Positions 44,366 through 55,954 of a DNA stretch of 64,000 nt are shown here, piece after piece. The notes beneath the pieces were generated by a model. That model was not told the origin of the DNA, made no database searches, and saw nothing but the letters and a program-made list of their open reading frames with translations. Within the stretch, counting starts at the first letter, position 1, and the number at the start of each line of letters is the position of its first letter. The DNA comes from Liolophura sinensis (lineage: Eukaryota > Mollusca > Polyplacophora > Chitonida > Chitonidae), in assembly GCF_032854445.1 (NCBI RefSeq), contig NC_088301.1, positions 18,841,808-18,905,807 on the forward strand, in the 5' to 3' direction. The translations under genes and the position numbers were made by a program.

Positions 44366-44480
44366 AACGTCGTTGATGACGTCATCGTGACGAGACCTGA
44401 CGTATGATCACGACGAGGTCTGATGTGTTGTGACATGTCATCATGACGAGGCCTGACGTGTTATCAAGACGAGACCAATA
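44366..44480 (+). repeat. GACGAG/CTGACGT repeat in gene 2 3' UTR
   Basis: GACGAG occurs at 44389, 44412, 44445 and 44468, spaced 23, 33 and 23 bp, with CTGACGTATGATCA and GATGACGTCATCGTG nearby. A 56-bp higher-order duplication with hairpin potential. Confidence 0.6.
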
Positions 44481-45144
44481 TGGAATGTTTACAGATTATA
44501 TAATTACCGATACTAGTATATACTGGGGACAGAAAATCCCCGTAGCCCTGATATAACTCATGGCAGTCATTATAACTGATTTCGCATTTTGTCATGAAAA
44601 CGTTTCTTTTCCTTTTATCAGAATACAACTGCTCAATCTACTATTCGAGTATGGGATGTTCGGCTTTAAGTAACCGCAATATACAGGGGCATAGGATTAT
44701 TTTCTGACAATAGTAAAGTAAAATTGTACGAGTTTGTATTCTAGTATGTTTGAAAGTGTGCCTTTTTTATGGTAAAATGAATATCTTACGACATGACACA
44801 GTGAGGTTTCTGTGTTGAACTTTGGTACCAAAGCTTTAATTGTTAAAATTAGCAAACTATATGATGCTTTTTATAAAGACTGCTCTAAACCACCCCTTTA
44901 AATTTCATATCCCGGTATTGTCTCTCTGTGATTTTATATCAGTTATGTATTATTAGTGTGCTAGCCTTTAAACACAAATACAAAAAACAAGAATTTCTGA
45001 AATGTTGATGCTCATTTCCGAACAGGGTTGTCTTGGGTGATTGCTACATGTCCAGTGAATTAAAATCATTAACACGTGTAAACCAAAATGCTTGTTATTT
45101 TCCATGCTCTTTTTTGACCGCTATAAATTACTTGTGTTATGTTT

Positions 45145-45150
45145 AATAAA
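45145..45150 (+). terminator. Polyadenylation signal, probably gene 2
   Basis: AATAAA in GTGTTATGTTTAATAAAGT, about 815 bp after the stop. Confidence 0.5.
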
Positions 45151-45209
45151 GTAGCCGATATCGACCATGCGTGCTTTCGTCCTTGACTACTGATTATTTA
45201 GACAATACA

Positions 45210-45700
45210 AAATGCAAAATAAGGAAACAACGAAAAGAAGAAGCGAAAATCTGAGGCAAAAGTTGTGAGGGGTAAAATTAAACTTTAAGTGGCGAAGCGA
45301 ATTTATAACCGTGCGAAGCGAAAGAACAAGGTTTTTTGCCACCATGACATTCGTACTTTCGTCTCGTACACATTAGTAGTTTTGTTTCGCTCTTCCGTAC
45401 TTTCAACCTTTCTTCATACAAAATATAATGAAAAGCGATATCGCGAGATGGCAAGATTTCACCAAATATCCCCCTTTCATACTTTAACTTGCAGAGCGCA
45501 TGACAAACAGGAAAGCAAAAGGTCGAAAAGGCTACATTCCATTAAACAACGTAATTTTGTAATACAAAGCACGAGAAAAGGAAGCGAAAGTACGAGCTGA
45601 CAAACCTCGTTTTTTGCTTTGCAATTTTTACTTTCGCCTCGTTCGTTCGCTGTTTCGTTCTTCGTCGAAATAGTAGAAATCAATGGAAAGGACCGAAGCA
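45210..45700. repeat. GCGAAAG/CTTTCG-rich foldback region
   Basis: GAAGCGAAAGTACGAG (about 45580) faces TTCGTACTTTCGTCTCGTAC (about 45350). Further GCGAAGCGAAAG and CTTTCGCCTCGTTCG phrases at both ends allow long imperfect pairing. No coding signature; probably a decayed foldback element. Confidence 0.4.
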
Positions 45701-46409
45701 TGAATGGACTCTATACCGTTAAACTCTATTTCTGTCATTATCGTACAAACAAGGACCAAATGAGAGCCAAACAAGCACCAACATCTCAAAGCAAGCACCA
45801 AAGAGACAAACAAAAAACCCCACCAACTTGGAGACAAGCAAGCATGAACTGAATCAGGCATAGAGAAGCAGTCGGAATGACGGAAAGACATCAAGTAATA
45901 GACGGATAGATTGTGAATTAGAAGTCAAATCGTGTGCATGCACCATGCTAGTATGTATAAAAGTTGTCGAACTTCAAAATATGTATCTTGGTTACGTTTT
46001 GACCACAACTGTTTATATATCCAAGGTGGTGATCCCATTCAGCACGATGAATATACAGTGTCTGGCTTTAGACAGAGTAAGGAAGCGGAACGGAAGGGAT
46101 TCTGGGCAGTCAGTCCGTACTTACTAAAAATAGAACTGTAATCATTGCAAAATTTAAGAAACTAGAAGGGGTGAAGACATTTGATTAAAAACGTCACACA
46201 ACACACATGATTTAAGGAATGCTACAAGGGGAGATATGTAGGGCCAAGAAAGCACCGACTGAGAGCTAGTTAAGTATAGATGACAAGCTTGCGCTATACT
46301 CCAGAAAGTTTAGCGTCTCCGGGTAACACGGAAAATTCCATCTTAATGCATATGGCATTTTGGTAAAATGTCATATTGATAATAGAGTATAAAAAGAGTG
46401 CAAATGGTG

Positions 46410-46740
46410 ATATTAAACTTTGATGGAGAATGCTTGGAAGTTAATGTTTTATTACCTATATGAATCGTGCTTTCAAAAATAAAACCAATTGGAAAGTAGA
46501 TATTGGAAAAAAATTTGAAAGGAACAAACGGACAAATACGAAGATTAACAAAAAAATAAAAGAACAACCAGTAATCTTAAACTCTCATGCAGAATGCCTG
46601 AAAGTGAATGTTGGCTTATATATCGGCCTCTAGCTGACAGTGTATCGTGCTTTCAAACATTTAGCAAACTGGAAACTGGATGTCGGAATAAAGAAATGTA
46701 AAGGAACAACCGGAAGGTTAACAAAAATCCGTACAGGGAG
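46410..46740 (+). repeat. 180-bp tandem duplication
   Basis: TCGTGCTTTCAAA starts at 46465 and 46645. The upstream GAGAATGCTTGGAAGTTAATG/GCAGAATGCCTGAAAGTGAA and downstream GGAAAGTAGATATTGG/GGAAACTGGATGTCGG pairs keep the same 180-bp offset. Diverged by roughly a quarter. Confidence 0.65.
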
Positions 46741-49210
46741 ATCTTCATCATAGATGTTGTGTCGCTCCCGAAGAAATAAGGTAAATTATCACACAAACGG
46801 TTCCTGCCAAAAAGGGAAGCAATTTCAGATAAGAGAGGAATATAAACGTAAGAACTGTGCCAGTAGTACAACAGGCTAAGCTCTTGTTAGAAGAATCGTT
46901 TGCCTTGAATCTCCATGACAGCGAGGCATCGGGGCATGGTGCAGGGCAGCGATTTATCGAAATCGAATCTCGGTCTCCTTGGGTGTTGAAGCGCGCTGGC
47001 CTGCAATGACGACACGATACGGAACAAGGGCGATTAGCACGCCAATGTACCCATCTAAGCTCACACAAATTTGATCAAGTATTTCCGGTCAAACTGATCA
47101 GTATCTACCATGTAAATCGGTGGACGTTCCAGGCAGCGTTTATTACTTACTAGCTCCAATCAGTGGCTCGTCATGCATTTGACATACATTTTATCGTTTT
47201 AATATGTCATGTTTTGGTCATGTATATAGAAACAAGAACTGAACACCACATTTTTCATGGTCATCGGTTCACTTTAATGGCTGTTCGAGAATGTTCGATA
47301 TGTGGAGACAAAGCTATACTGGTGCAGTCCAATATCAAAGCGTAGTTATGCAAGTAACTAAGCAAACAATGGACAGCTAATTTAAGCCGTGGCACTTGGA
47401 ATGGGCTTCACATCAATCTCTTGTAAGTTTGCGGAAGACGCAAAAGTTGAAAGTGCAATCAAGACGACGGTTGTTCAGATATCCGGTAAATTTAAACAAA
47501 TGCCTTTTTTCTCGAAGACCCAGAACTGATAAACCGCCAGTCATTATAGTAACAGCTTGGTGAGCCTTAGGATGGGTTCATCTACACTTCAGCTATTTCT
47601 GTGTCTTCTCGGGTAGAGAGATTAACCCCAGGCGAAACACTTAACTTGTCCACTCTGGCAAACACACGGGCCGATTGGCAATAAATCAAGTTGGGGATAG
47701 AATGGACAACAGTTCACCGTTGTAGACGTAGGAGAGCTACCAGAGAGAATGGCAAAATCGTTAGCGCTTTGACATAGGTTCTCTAAAAAGACAAACTTTC
47801 TGACACGAACGTCTTCAATTACTTTGTCAGAGAAAGTCCCTAGGGTTTACATGAACTCTTGGACAATTTTCACCCTTAAAGCCGGCGGTAATGGATCTAA
47901 CCACAATTACACAAGACATGAGCTTGTTTCACTGAAAAAAAAGGAAAAAGAAAGTTGGTGTGCTATACAAACCGGGACTAAGTCATTAGTACATTATTAA
48001 CGTTATTGAGTTAGGCCTATACTTACTTTCTGGTATCAATTTTGGTCTGTTAACAACAAATCTAAGTCGGGTTAGCATTTTTAACTTCCAAGCTAACAAA
48101 AAGCGCTCTGAAAACGGCTTGTGTGTGGATGAGAAAGGCTTTATAACCATTCTAATGACGTCATTGCCGATCCCTTGTAACATGATGTGGGTAGAATGAG
48201 ACAGAAAAGAGGCCAAGTAAGAGGACAGATTTTCTTGAGAGGAAGGGGACAAAGCTACTTGGTCTTGTGTGTACTGACTGATCATATGACAGCGATTATC
48301 GGAAAGTGGTATCGAATCTAGGGTTACTTTCGTATGTCAGCCTCCTCCCATAATGAACATGCGCGGTTGGTTTCTAAACCAACTTTCAACACAAACCAGC
48401 AAAAAACTAAGAAAGTAAATGTTAAATGAAGATATTAGGGAGGATTCACACACATTACATTCAACAGTTTTCAATAATAATGCAAGGTATGTTCTTGGGA
48501 AATGAATTAAATGAGTATAAAAAAAATAATCGAAATATGCAATCTCATGTTGATTGCTTTGACATCAGTCACCCTAATACACGTACATGTGTGATTTATG
48601 AGAATAAAACCATGTTGTTTGGTAACAGAGAATATGTTCAAATGCAGATTGTCTTATGTTCCTTTATGACCTGATTAGACGCTATGTCGTAAAGCTCATG
48701 TTACCAAAAAATGGACGAGATCCACCCTTGTAAAACAAAGGTGCACAAGTCTCGACAGTGAAAACACATTTTACAAACACATTTTTGTAAAGATTTTAAA
48801 GATAGGTATATTTCTTTGATATACAAGTAATCGTGTTCATTACAAAAAGTGTTATTAGTTTATTGTGAAAAAGTTTAATTGTGAGACAGAATCATTCCGC
48901 GGAAAAGTGAATGAGGAATGTTACGCGCAGTGTATTCAGTGTGGTGGAGCTACTCCATATTCAGTTACGTAAGTGACAAATTTTGAAACGTCATTGAAAG
49001 TGAACCAGGTATTTCTTCGTGACTATGAACACTTGTACATCTTTCCTATGGTCTAAAAGCTTAACTTACGGAAAATCTGACAATTTTGGTTTGGCGGATA
49101 TTAAAATGCATGTTCCGTTCTTAGATCTCATTTAATTTGTCTGATTTGTAAATCAGCATCATTACAACGATCTCAGAACATTGGGATATGCCTTCCATAT
49201 GATACGATCA
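46741..49210. other. Intergenic, no supported gene
   Basis: Contains a 106-codon minus-strand frame (46748-47068) with a hydrophobic C-terminal part and no family match; considered and not called. No SINE core detected. Confidence 0.35.
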
Positions 49211-49211
49211 T

Positions 49212-49434
49212 GGCAATTTATTTATTTATTTATTTGATTGGTGTTTTAGGCCGTACTGAAGAATATTTTACTTATACGGCGGCGGCCAGCATTATGGTAG
49301 GAGGAAAAGCGAGTAGTCCGGGGGAAACCCACGACCACCCACAGGTTCCTGACAGACCTTCCCATTTACACCGGAGAGGAAGCCAGCAAGCGCTAAACTT
49401 GAACTCACAGCGACCGAATTGAGGAGAGGCTCCA
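49212..49434 (-). mobile_element. SINE-1 copy, minus, with head-side half
   Basis: ATTTATTTATTTATTTATTT, GATTGGTGTTTTAGGCCGTA, GGCGGCGGCCAGCATTATGG, ACCGGAGAGGAAGCCAGC, ACTTGAACTCACAGCGACC and GAGGAGAGGCTCC. Covers tail to just before the A-box region. Confidence 0.85.
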
Positions 49435-50937
49435 TTTTCATATGGCACTTTTAGAATCGTCTTAAAGCGGATCAGGTGTACACTTTCAGATGAACTGCGT
49501 GGCAATCAACGTTTTCCGCGATTTATCAGTGACCAAGAGATCAACTATTATTGTGACGTTATGAAGTCAACATTCCAGCACAGAAGTCAAATGGCTTTTG
49601 AGGTCAGTGAACAATGAGAGGTACATTTACATGCTCTTCCCTGGAAGTCCTGACGAAGTAGGCTTGTGTAGCAAAAAGCTGGAGTCATTTCATATGGCAT
49701 GTTGGTCAGCTTGTTTTCAGCATTATTTTGCCTAACAGTTCCGGTCTGAGCAGTGGATACATGACATTAGCGGTTACAGCGAAAGGGTGCCAGACTTCTA
49801 GAGTGTTTAATAAGCTGTTCAAGTGTTAATGGCCTTGTTCACCAGGCGCGCAACAAAGGGGAGATAAGTCTTACATTAAGACAGCCTTGTCACCTGCTTA
49901 CGAATAAATATTCATAGTTGTTAGGGCTATAGTCAATGCAAATGAGTGCTTAGTGACCAGCGTTATTCATACAGTGAACTACAGATAATGGCTTGAAGGG
50001 ACACTTGAGCCGTGTGCACATGAAGTAAGGAGAAATGAATCCCTGGAGGGATCGCGATAGACAACGCAGAATGACCTGAACATGCTTCTATGTATGACTG
50101 CATCATTTCTGATCTTTGGTACCCCGTTTACTGGTATCTGGACATCGAAATATGATTTTAAATAGACAGTAATGAGTAAAAAACAAAACCCGTTCATAAA
50201 TGTATTTGTATGTCATATTACAGTTGGTGATCCCTTCGGTCATGTATTTATTTAGTTACATGTTTGGTGTTTTATGGCGTACTAATGAATATTTCTTGAA
50301 TATTTCAAGAATTATATATGCAAAAAAACAAACAAAAAAAAAGAATGTAATTTTACAGAACAGTCATGTAAATTGAAACAGTAAAATTCAGTGTAAAAAT
50401 AATGCGGCAATTTTTGATGTTGTTTTACACTCTATTCCTGTAGGATTATAAGATATGGTGAAAATGTTCATCATACCTGTGCATTTACAAATAAATTACC
50501 CATAAGAATGTACAACACATATCACGGTAAATATCCAACAACAGTTTTCTGTACTGCTTTGCTTTTTCGGTTGTAAAATGACAGCAGATAAATGTAAAGT
50601 GAAGATGTCGATGTATACCTACACCTAAAGTAAAGGAGAACTTCTGAGCACACTTGAAGTAGGCCTACGTTACTGGTGTGATGTATACATTTTTTCAACT
50701 GCAGTGGCGCAGAAAGTAGGCTGGGCGTGTGGATTCAGAAGATGGTTCTACAAATTCAGGCTTAAGAAACATTGTTGCCAAATACAAGGGTTATGGCTGG
50801 ACGATATGACGGAAAGCCTCTGGGGCTGTAAGATGCCTACGCTACATATAAGCCTATTAAACAAATCAAAGGCTGTTAACTTTGGAATTTATGTGTGCTC
50901 GGTTACATCTCTCTATATATAAGCCTACATGTTTTTA
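49435..50937. other. Intergenic; SINE-1 tail scrap at 50240-50300
   Basis: TATTTATTTAGTTACATGTT, TGGTGTTTTATGGCGTACTA, ATGAATATTTCTTG is a decayed minus-strand SINE tail. Otherwise nothing recognised. Confidence 0.4.
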
Positions 50938-51116
50938 TTTATTTATTTATCTGTCTGATTGATATTTTACGTAGTACTCAAGAATATTTCACTTATACGA
51001 CGGCGGCCAGCATTATGGTGGGTGGAAACCGGGCAGAGACCGAGGGAAACCCACAACCATCCACAGGTTACTGCAGAACTTCCCACGTACGACCGGAGAG
51101 GAAGCCAGCATGAGAT
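50938..51116 (-). mobile_element. SINE-1 copy, minus
   Basis: TTTATTTATTTATCTGTCTG, GTACTCAAGAATATTTCACT, GGCGGCCAGCATTATGGTGG, AACTTCCCACGTACGACCGG and AGAGGAAGCCAGCATGAGA. Confidence 0.85.
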
Positions 51117-51632
51117 GTATGAGCCAGTACTGTGGTAAAACAAAGTATTAACTATTTTCATTTTTACCGGATGTATATTGACATTATATTTATTTAATGA
51201 ACGCATATACGGATGTAAGACACAGGTATTGAATTTTAAAGATTAAGTTATCATAGGCTCATTTTTTTTTCTTCAATCATTGACGATGACTGCGGGCACA
51301 CAGACGTTGAGTGACATCTGTGCTAAAAGAAAATGCTATCAATGTTGCAGCGCGTGCGCCTTATTGTTTCAGTTATTAACTCGTTTGACATCTCTGGCCG
51401 TTGCTGGCTGGCATGTCTACCAACAGAAAAAAAATATTTCAGGTAACAACAAAAATGCTTGATGTATTAAATGAAGATTTTGCTGATCCAGTTAATGCTC
51501 ACGTTATTGGCATAAAATTCAAGCATTGGACAGAAATTTAGTGGGTAGGAAGGTATTCTAATGTTCTAACTGTCACCCCTGGGCATTTGACTGGTGTTAT
51601 ACATTTGCAGGTATGTTTTTTTTCACTGTCAG

Positions 51633-51771
51633 GTGTTCCAGGTCAGAAATATTTCCTGTTAGTTGAAAAGAAGGTAGTAAATGAAGATGTTGGTAATCTG
51701 ATTGATGGAATAAGATTGGCTTTTGCGACTTACCATGCCCTAAATCTCCTCACACTTGATTTCATACAAAG
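51633..51771 (+). CDS. Probable internal coding exon, unknown protein
   Basis: Flanked by TTTTTTTTCACTGTCAG and CATACAAAG/GTAGGG, both good splice sites. The frame (phase 1 in, phase 2 out) encodes VPGQKYFLLVEKKVVNEDVG then NLIDGIRLAFATYHALNLLT and ends LDFIQR. The Y-F-L-L-V-E...A-F-A-T-Y-H pattern reminds me of uncharacterised proteins common in fish and mollusc genomes, often near C2H2 fingers or transposons; this is recollection, not a match. No clear upstream exon was found. Confidence 0.4.
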
Positions 51772-52452
51772 GTAGGGCACACATGTTAATTCACTTCTTA
51801 TCTGATACCGATACAAAACCTTCTATGCGACTCAGTCTGATTGGATTTTTTGGAAGAATCTGAGAGACAGGCTCAAGATGGATAGATGGATGGTAGGTGG
51901 GAGTGGGATTGGGGTGGAGTGGTTTCAAGGAAGGGTGTGGTTTTGATCCCAGAAAAAGAACTGCAAGTGTAAAATCTTCACCCGGAAAAGAATTATGATA
52001 AAGCTTAGACGTAAAACTGCAGCCATCATTTAAATCACTTATTTACCACTGTGAAGCTAGATTCTTTGAAACTTATTTTAATAAAATCTTAAATCACGTC
52101 GTTTTATTTTGTGATAGGTTATATCACATTTATATCCCATATTCATTTAGGTAAAGAAATTTAATACACAATAGTAAATTAAAGGTGCAGGATCCCATGT
52201 ACATGTAGTTGATTTGGTAAAATTGACAATTTAATCCAGTCAATGACGTAATAAAAACAAGATAAAATGTCAGTTACATCATTAATACTCCTATTAAAAA
52301 AATATTTTCATAACGAAATCAAACAATATTGCCAAAACACTGCATAAATATGGTATTACATTGCTGTGTACAAATTGTCCATGAACTGTGATCAAACCTG
52401 ACAGTTAAAGTGTGGCTTCTTTCAGAGGCATTTAGGAATTGGGATGGTATAG

Positions 52453-52924
52453 ATTGACAGAGGCATTACTTATGGATAACAACTCCTGGATTTATTGAGT
52501 TGGTGACGTTTCGATGTAGGTTCTTGCATCGTTATCAAACCATATGAACATACAGAGATACAAGACAACATATATGCAGTGAGAGAGTGAGTGGTGTCAA
52601 TGCAGGCAACAATGTAACATAGATAATGGCTTCAGGGTTTAAGGCGGTCACTGTCTAATCTGATGAGGTCATTGTAGGCGCTCGGTAGGTGGTACCCGCT
52701 GTCTCGGTTAAGCTGTGGATTGTGTCGTCGGATCATGATGGCTTCTAGCAGTTTCCTTCTTTTGTAGTCTGATTGGTTGTTCTGTAGCGTATGAACTGTG
52801 TTCCATACAATGACCTAATCAGATTATACACCCTTGGTTTGATAACGATGTAAGAACCTACATCGAAACGTCACCAACACAATAAATTCAGGAGTTGTTA
52901 TCCATAAGTAATGCCTCTGTCAAT
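52453..52924 (-). mobile_element. Penelope-like retroelement remnant with 89-bp inverted repeats
   Basis: Left arm 52453-52541 (ATTGACAGAGGCATTACTTA...CGTTATCAAACC) is the near-perfect reverse complement of right arm 52836-52924 (GGTTTGATAACGATGTAAGA...GCCTCTGTCAAT). Between the arms on the minus strand lies the end of a GIY-YIG-type frame. Penelope-like elements often carry terminal repeats in inverted arrangement, which suits this structure. The element is heavily 5'-truncated. It sits between the exon-like segments at 51633 and 53226. Confidence 0.6.
52632..52813 (-). pseudogene. GIY-YIG endonuclease C-terminal fragment
   Basis: Minus-strand frame from about 52813 to TGA at 52632-52634: VHTLQNNQSDYKRRKLLEAI, MIRRHNPQLNRDSGYHLPSA, then YNDLIRLDSDRLKP. 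The R-K-x-x-E-A-x-x-I-R-x-H-x-P-x-L-N-R-D pattern is characteristic of the C-terminal end of GIY-YIG domains in Penelope-like and related retroelements (family knowledge). The catalytic N-terminal part and the reverse transcriptase are missing, and an in-frame stop lies just upstream. Confidence 0.6.
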
Positions 52925-53225
52925 TTGAAGTGTGGATGTTTATTAAAGATCATTGTTTTCCACTATGGAGAGTATATATTCCGGTACATCACATGGCAAA
53001 GTTCATCAGCGACTTTCTAAAGTTTGGTGGTTTACCTCAGGGACTCAGTCTCTTCAGTCTCTTCCACCTATAAAACTGACTGCTGTTGTACATAACTGAA
53101 AACTTCTTGAGTATTACTTTAAACAATGAAATAACTAACTTAATAAATTTGGCTGATGTGTTTTTCTTCACTAGATAGGTCATACTTTTGCTTAATGATT
53201 GACTGTAATAATTCCTCCAATGTGT

Positions 53226-53387
53226 TATTCCCATTTCTTTGGTGAACCTCAACCCTACTCGAGGAAGCAGGTCAGAGGGAAGAAGAATGGTGTTTTGGCC
53301 AAGGCACTATCCTTCCTCAACGCCTTCAATGACTTACTCAATGGAATGTTGCGTAAATGCACAGTACATGCAGTGCCTTTTGTCAGG
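53226..53387 (+). CDS. Possible coding exon downstream of the 51633 exon
   Basis: The frame encodes FFGEPQPYSRKQVRGKKNGV, LAKALSFLNAFNDLL, NGMLRKCTVHAVPFV and ends TTTGTCAG/GTAAAC, a good donor. Composition (basic run then amphipathic helix) would continue the LDFIQR end of the previous exon. However, the strong acceptor at 53173-53174 leads to an in-frame stop and no other clean acceptor of matching phase is visible. It may be a pseudogene or a decayed element. Confidence 0.3.
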
Positions 53388-53529
53388 TAAACATCCAAAC
53401 CCCATGTACGGTACATGTAGTACAGACTAGTACATATAGACACGTGTATAATATGAACAAATATATGGAATCTGTGCTGTTAGTGGACAGCGCATGTAAT
53501 CATGACAAAAGATCAGTTTGAACCTAAAC

Positions 53530-53830
53530 TTACCTGTTATCCAACAGCTTTAACAGGTGTTATTCTGCATATGGACCTGTTATCCAGCAGCCTTTAACAG
53601 ATGTTATTCTGCATATAAACTTGTTATCCAGGGGCCTTAACAGATGTTATTCTGCATATGAACCTGTTATCCAGCAGCCTTAACAAATGTTATTCTGCAT
53701 ATCAACCTGTTATCCTGCAGCCTTAACAGGTTTTATTCGACATATGAACCTCTTATCCAGCAGCTTTAACAGGTTTTATTCGACATATGAAACTGCTATC
53801 CAGCAACTTTAACAGGTGTCATTCCACATG
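53530..53830 (+). repeat. 43-bp minisatellite, about seven units
   Basis: CCTGTTATCCAGCAGCCTTA then ACAG(A/G)TGTTATTCTGCATATG; unit starts at 53533, 53576, 53620 and 53663 give 43-44 bp spacing. The right-hand units are diverged (TTTTATTCGACATATG). Confidence 0.8.
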
Positions 53831-54056
53831 CAAGCTGGCTGTAATCCAGCTGCAGTTTAGTGTGATTTAACACCAAAAAACAGTGTAACTCTGCTAGTAA
53901 AAGAGGTGTCACTGAACAGGTGAAAACACGGTAAATATACAGTTAACTTTGTCCCTACAGCAATGTGTAAATATACCGTAAAAACTACTAGTTACAAAAC
54001 TGCCGACACCTTTTACTGTAAAAATACGCCATCTTCTTTTGCAGTACATAATACTT
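53831..54056. other. Intergenic, nothing recognised
   Basis: Short unique-looking stretch between repeats. Confidence 0.35.
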
Positions 54057-54180
54057 ATACGACGGCGGCCAGCATTATAGTGGAAGGAAGTCGGACATAG
54101 CCTGTGGGAAATCTTTCATGTCTGCATGTCGCAAGCTCGCTCTCATCTCATCAATGAGATCACAGGTTCGAAACCAACTC
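54057..54180 (-). mobile_element. SINE-1 core joined to a tRNA-like segment
   Basis: 54057-54117 is a minus SINE-1 core (TACGACGGCGGCCAGCATTA). Directly after it on the plus strand comes a tRNA-like piece, GCTCTCATCTCATCAATGAG then ATCACAGGTTCGAAACC, with a CTCAT/ATGAG stem around loop CTCATCA (anticodon position CAT) and a B-box. The 5' half is unrecognisable, so this is a tRNA-derived fragment and not a gene. Confidence 0.45.
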
Positions 54181-54935
54181 CAATTACTTTTAATGAAGCT
54201 TAAAGTCAGGAGGTTTTCTAGGTATATTTGGTGCTGTGGTGCGGTTTCTCGTTTCCACACATGAACATGTGGTAGCCCACAAGTTATAGGAAGAAAAAAA
54301 AAACAGTAATACAGAAATTTACGGTAATATTTTCACACGATTTCGCACCAACGCATAGTTACATAATATTCAGCTTTAAAAGTGTTACTTGCTTGAAACC
54401 CGAGAACACATAACGACTGTTAAATAACTTTTAAGGCCGTGACTGAAGCATTTATGTGACTTTACACAGGGATTAAATGCTTGTCATTTCTAATCATCTC
54501 ACCACGGGCAGATGCGCTGAAAGTTATATTTGTATAACTGCAGAAATAACGAAAGTAATTTCCTCTCTGCAAATAAAACTCCTCGATATCTCACTATGGC
54601 AACGAGAGCACGCAGAAATAGTTTTGACAATGTTGAATCTGCGGCTAAATTAAATACAGATCCGTGTTTGGTTGCCGGAGTAATGATTGTTAGTGAAAGC
54701 CTCTGTTATCATTATCCATCAATATGTGATCCAGCGCCGAGAGACCTCTCCTACAGCACTGAATTCTTGGGGTTATGCAAACAAGGTGAAAGTGAACAAC
54801 TTGGAAGAAAAACAACCCATTCATTAATCATTTATGTACTTTGATTTTAGAATCATTCTAAAATTACAGCATAGACATGCAGTACTCTCGAGTCATTTTT
54901 GCTGATATTCTGCAATATTACACTTGCAATATTTG
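54181..54935. other. Intergenic; unsupported frame 54530-54844
   Basis: A 104-codon frame includes ATG in ACTATGGCAACG and reads MATRARRNSFDNVESAAKLN then a Cys-containing stretch. A donor-like AACAAG/GTGAAA occurs at 54785. No known family; not called. Confidence 0.3.
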
Positions 54936-55042
54936 ATTGATGTTTTACGCTGCACTCAATAATTTTTCAACTATAAGACAGCGGCCAGCATTATGATGGG
55001 AGGAACCCCACCACCATCTGTACATTGCTGCCACATCCTTCT
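54936..55042 (-). mobile_element. SINE-1 fragment, minus
   Basis: TTGATTGATGTTTTACGCTG, CACTCAATAATTTTTCAACT, GCGGCCAGCATTATGATGGG. Confidence 0.7.
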
Positions 55043-55557
55043 CTTATTGAATGAATTAGTGTGGTGCGCGAGCATTCTTTGTGCTAGGCTTTGAAGCCCC
55101 ATTAAACTGCTCTAAGTATACGTCAGTACGCATGTACCCAGCATAAAAGATTCGGAGAACTACTCTTGATTTCTCACTAAGTGGCCATTGAACTGCTTGT
55201 TTGGTTGGTTTAGTCAAACCTGTCTGTGAATAGTTTGGAACGGACTGGCCAGTCTTTATCGACCAGAGCTAACAGACCAGTCATGATCCTATGCAGAATT
55301 GATGAGATGGAATTCTACAAATTGATTCGTTTGCTAGATGTTGAATGGCGGCATACACGGATATATTAGGAAGCTTTGTTCCACGGCATTCGAGTGTCTT
55401 AACTTTAAGAACTTTAAGACAAAGCGCTCGTAAATCGATATCTTCGTTGATATTGACAATAACAGGACCATATTCGAGGTAATCTCTTTATTGTTGTATA
55501 GAAACGAGTATACCAGAGTTTTATGTAGGACAGCAATGTTTCCATACCTTTAGTCTA
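55043..55557. other. Intergenic, nothing recognised
   Basis: No exon or repeat core seen. Confidence 0.35.
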
Positions 55558-55665
55558 TTTGTTACTGAAATTTCTTTGACTAAAGGCAATTTTGTTAGCA
55601 GGAGTGACTGATTTTACAGACAGCTGGATATTGGCAACTCTTTACGAGAAATAGACTACAGTTTA
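55558..55665. mobile_element. MITE-1 right-end fragment (copy D)
   Basis: TTTGACTAAAGGCAATTTTG, TGATTTTACAGACAGCTGGA, TATTGGCAACTCTTTACGAG and AAATAGACTA correspond to the outer 100 bp of the MITE-1 right arm. Confidence 0.65.
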
Positions 55666-55723
55666 TAACTAATATAAGCTTCAATATTTTGCTTAGAACT
55701 AACCTAAACGCCTCGATTTCCTC

Positions 55724-55802
55724 ACACCATAATGTTTGCCGCCTGTCGTATGAGTGAAATATTCTTTAGTCAGGCGTAAAACACTAATCAAACAAATAAA
55801 TT
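55724..55802 (+). mobile_element. SINE-1 tail fragment
   Basis: CACACCATAATGTTTGCCGC, GTGAAATATTCTTTAGTCAG, GCGTAAAACACTAATCAAAC, AAATAAAT. Confidence 0.7.
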
Positions 55803-55954
55803 AAACTAACAGAAAAGTGATTTGAAGTGGAAACTCATTGTTTGGTACCGCGACTATCGTGTTGTTACTAGCCACATCGACAACTGACAGAGTAAACATG
55901 AAGAGTTTCTTCGTAAAGACTGTTAATATGTTATGATGTTAAAATATCACAGAA

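Larger units (their letters stand above)
44332..45170 (+). other. Predicted 3' UTR of gene 2
   Basis: From the stop to just past AATAAA at 45145. Its first 140 bp contain GACGAG(A/G)CCTGA repeats with TGACGTCATC and related palindromes. Confidence 0.45.

Noticed and set aside
46748-47068. 106-codon minus frame, considered as a GPCR or membrane-protein pseudogene
   Set aside because: Only a hydrophobic C-terminal stretch is seen. The phrase in another frame resembling a GPCR ICL2 region is interrupted by stops and not convincing.
54125-54170. tRNA-Met-like segment
   Set aside because: Only the anticodon arm and B-box are recognisable; the 5' half and acceptor stem cannot be found, and it abuts a SINE core.
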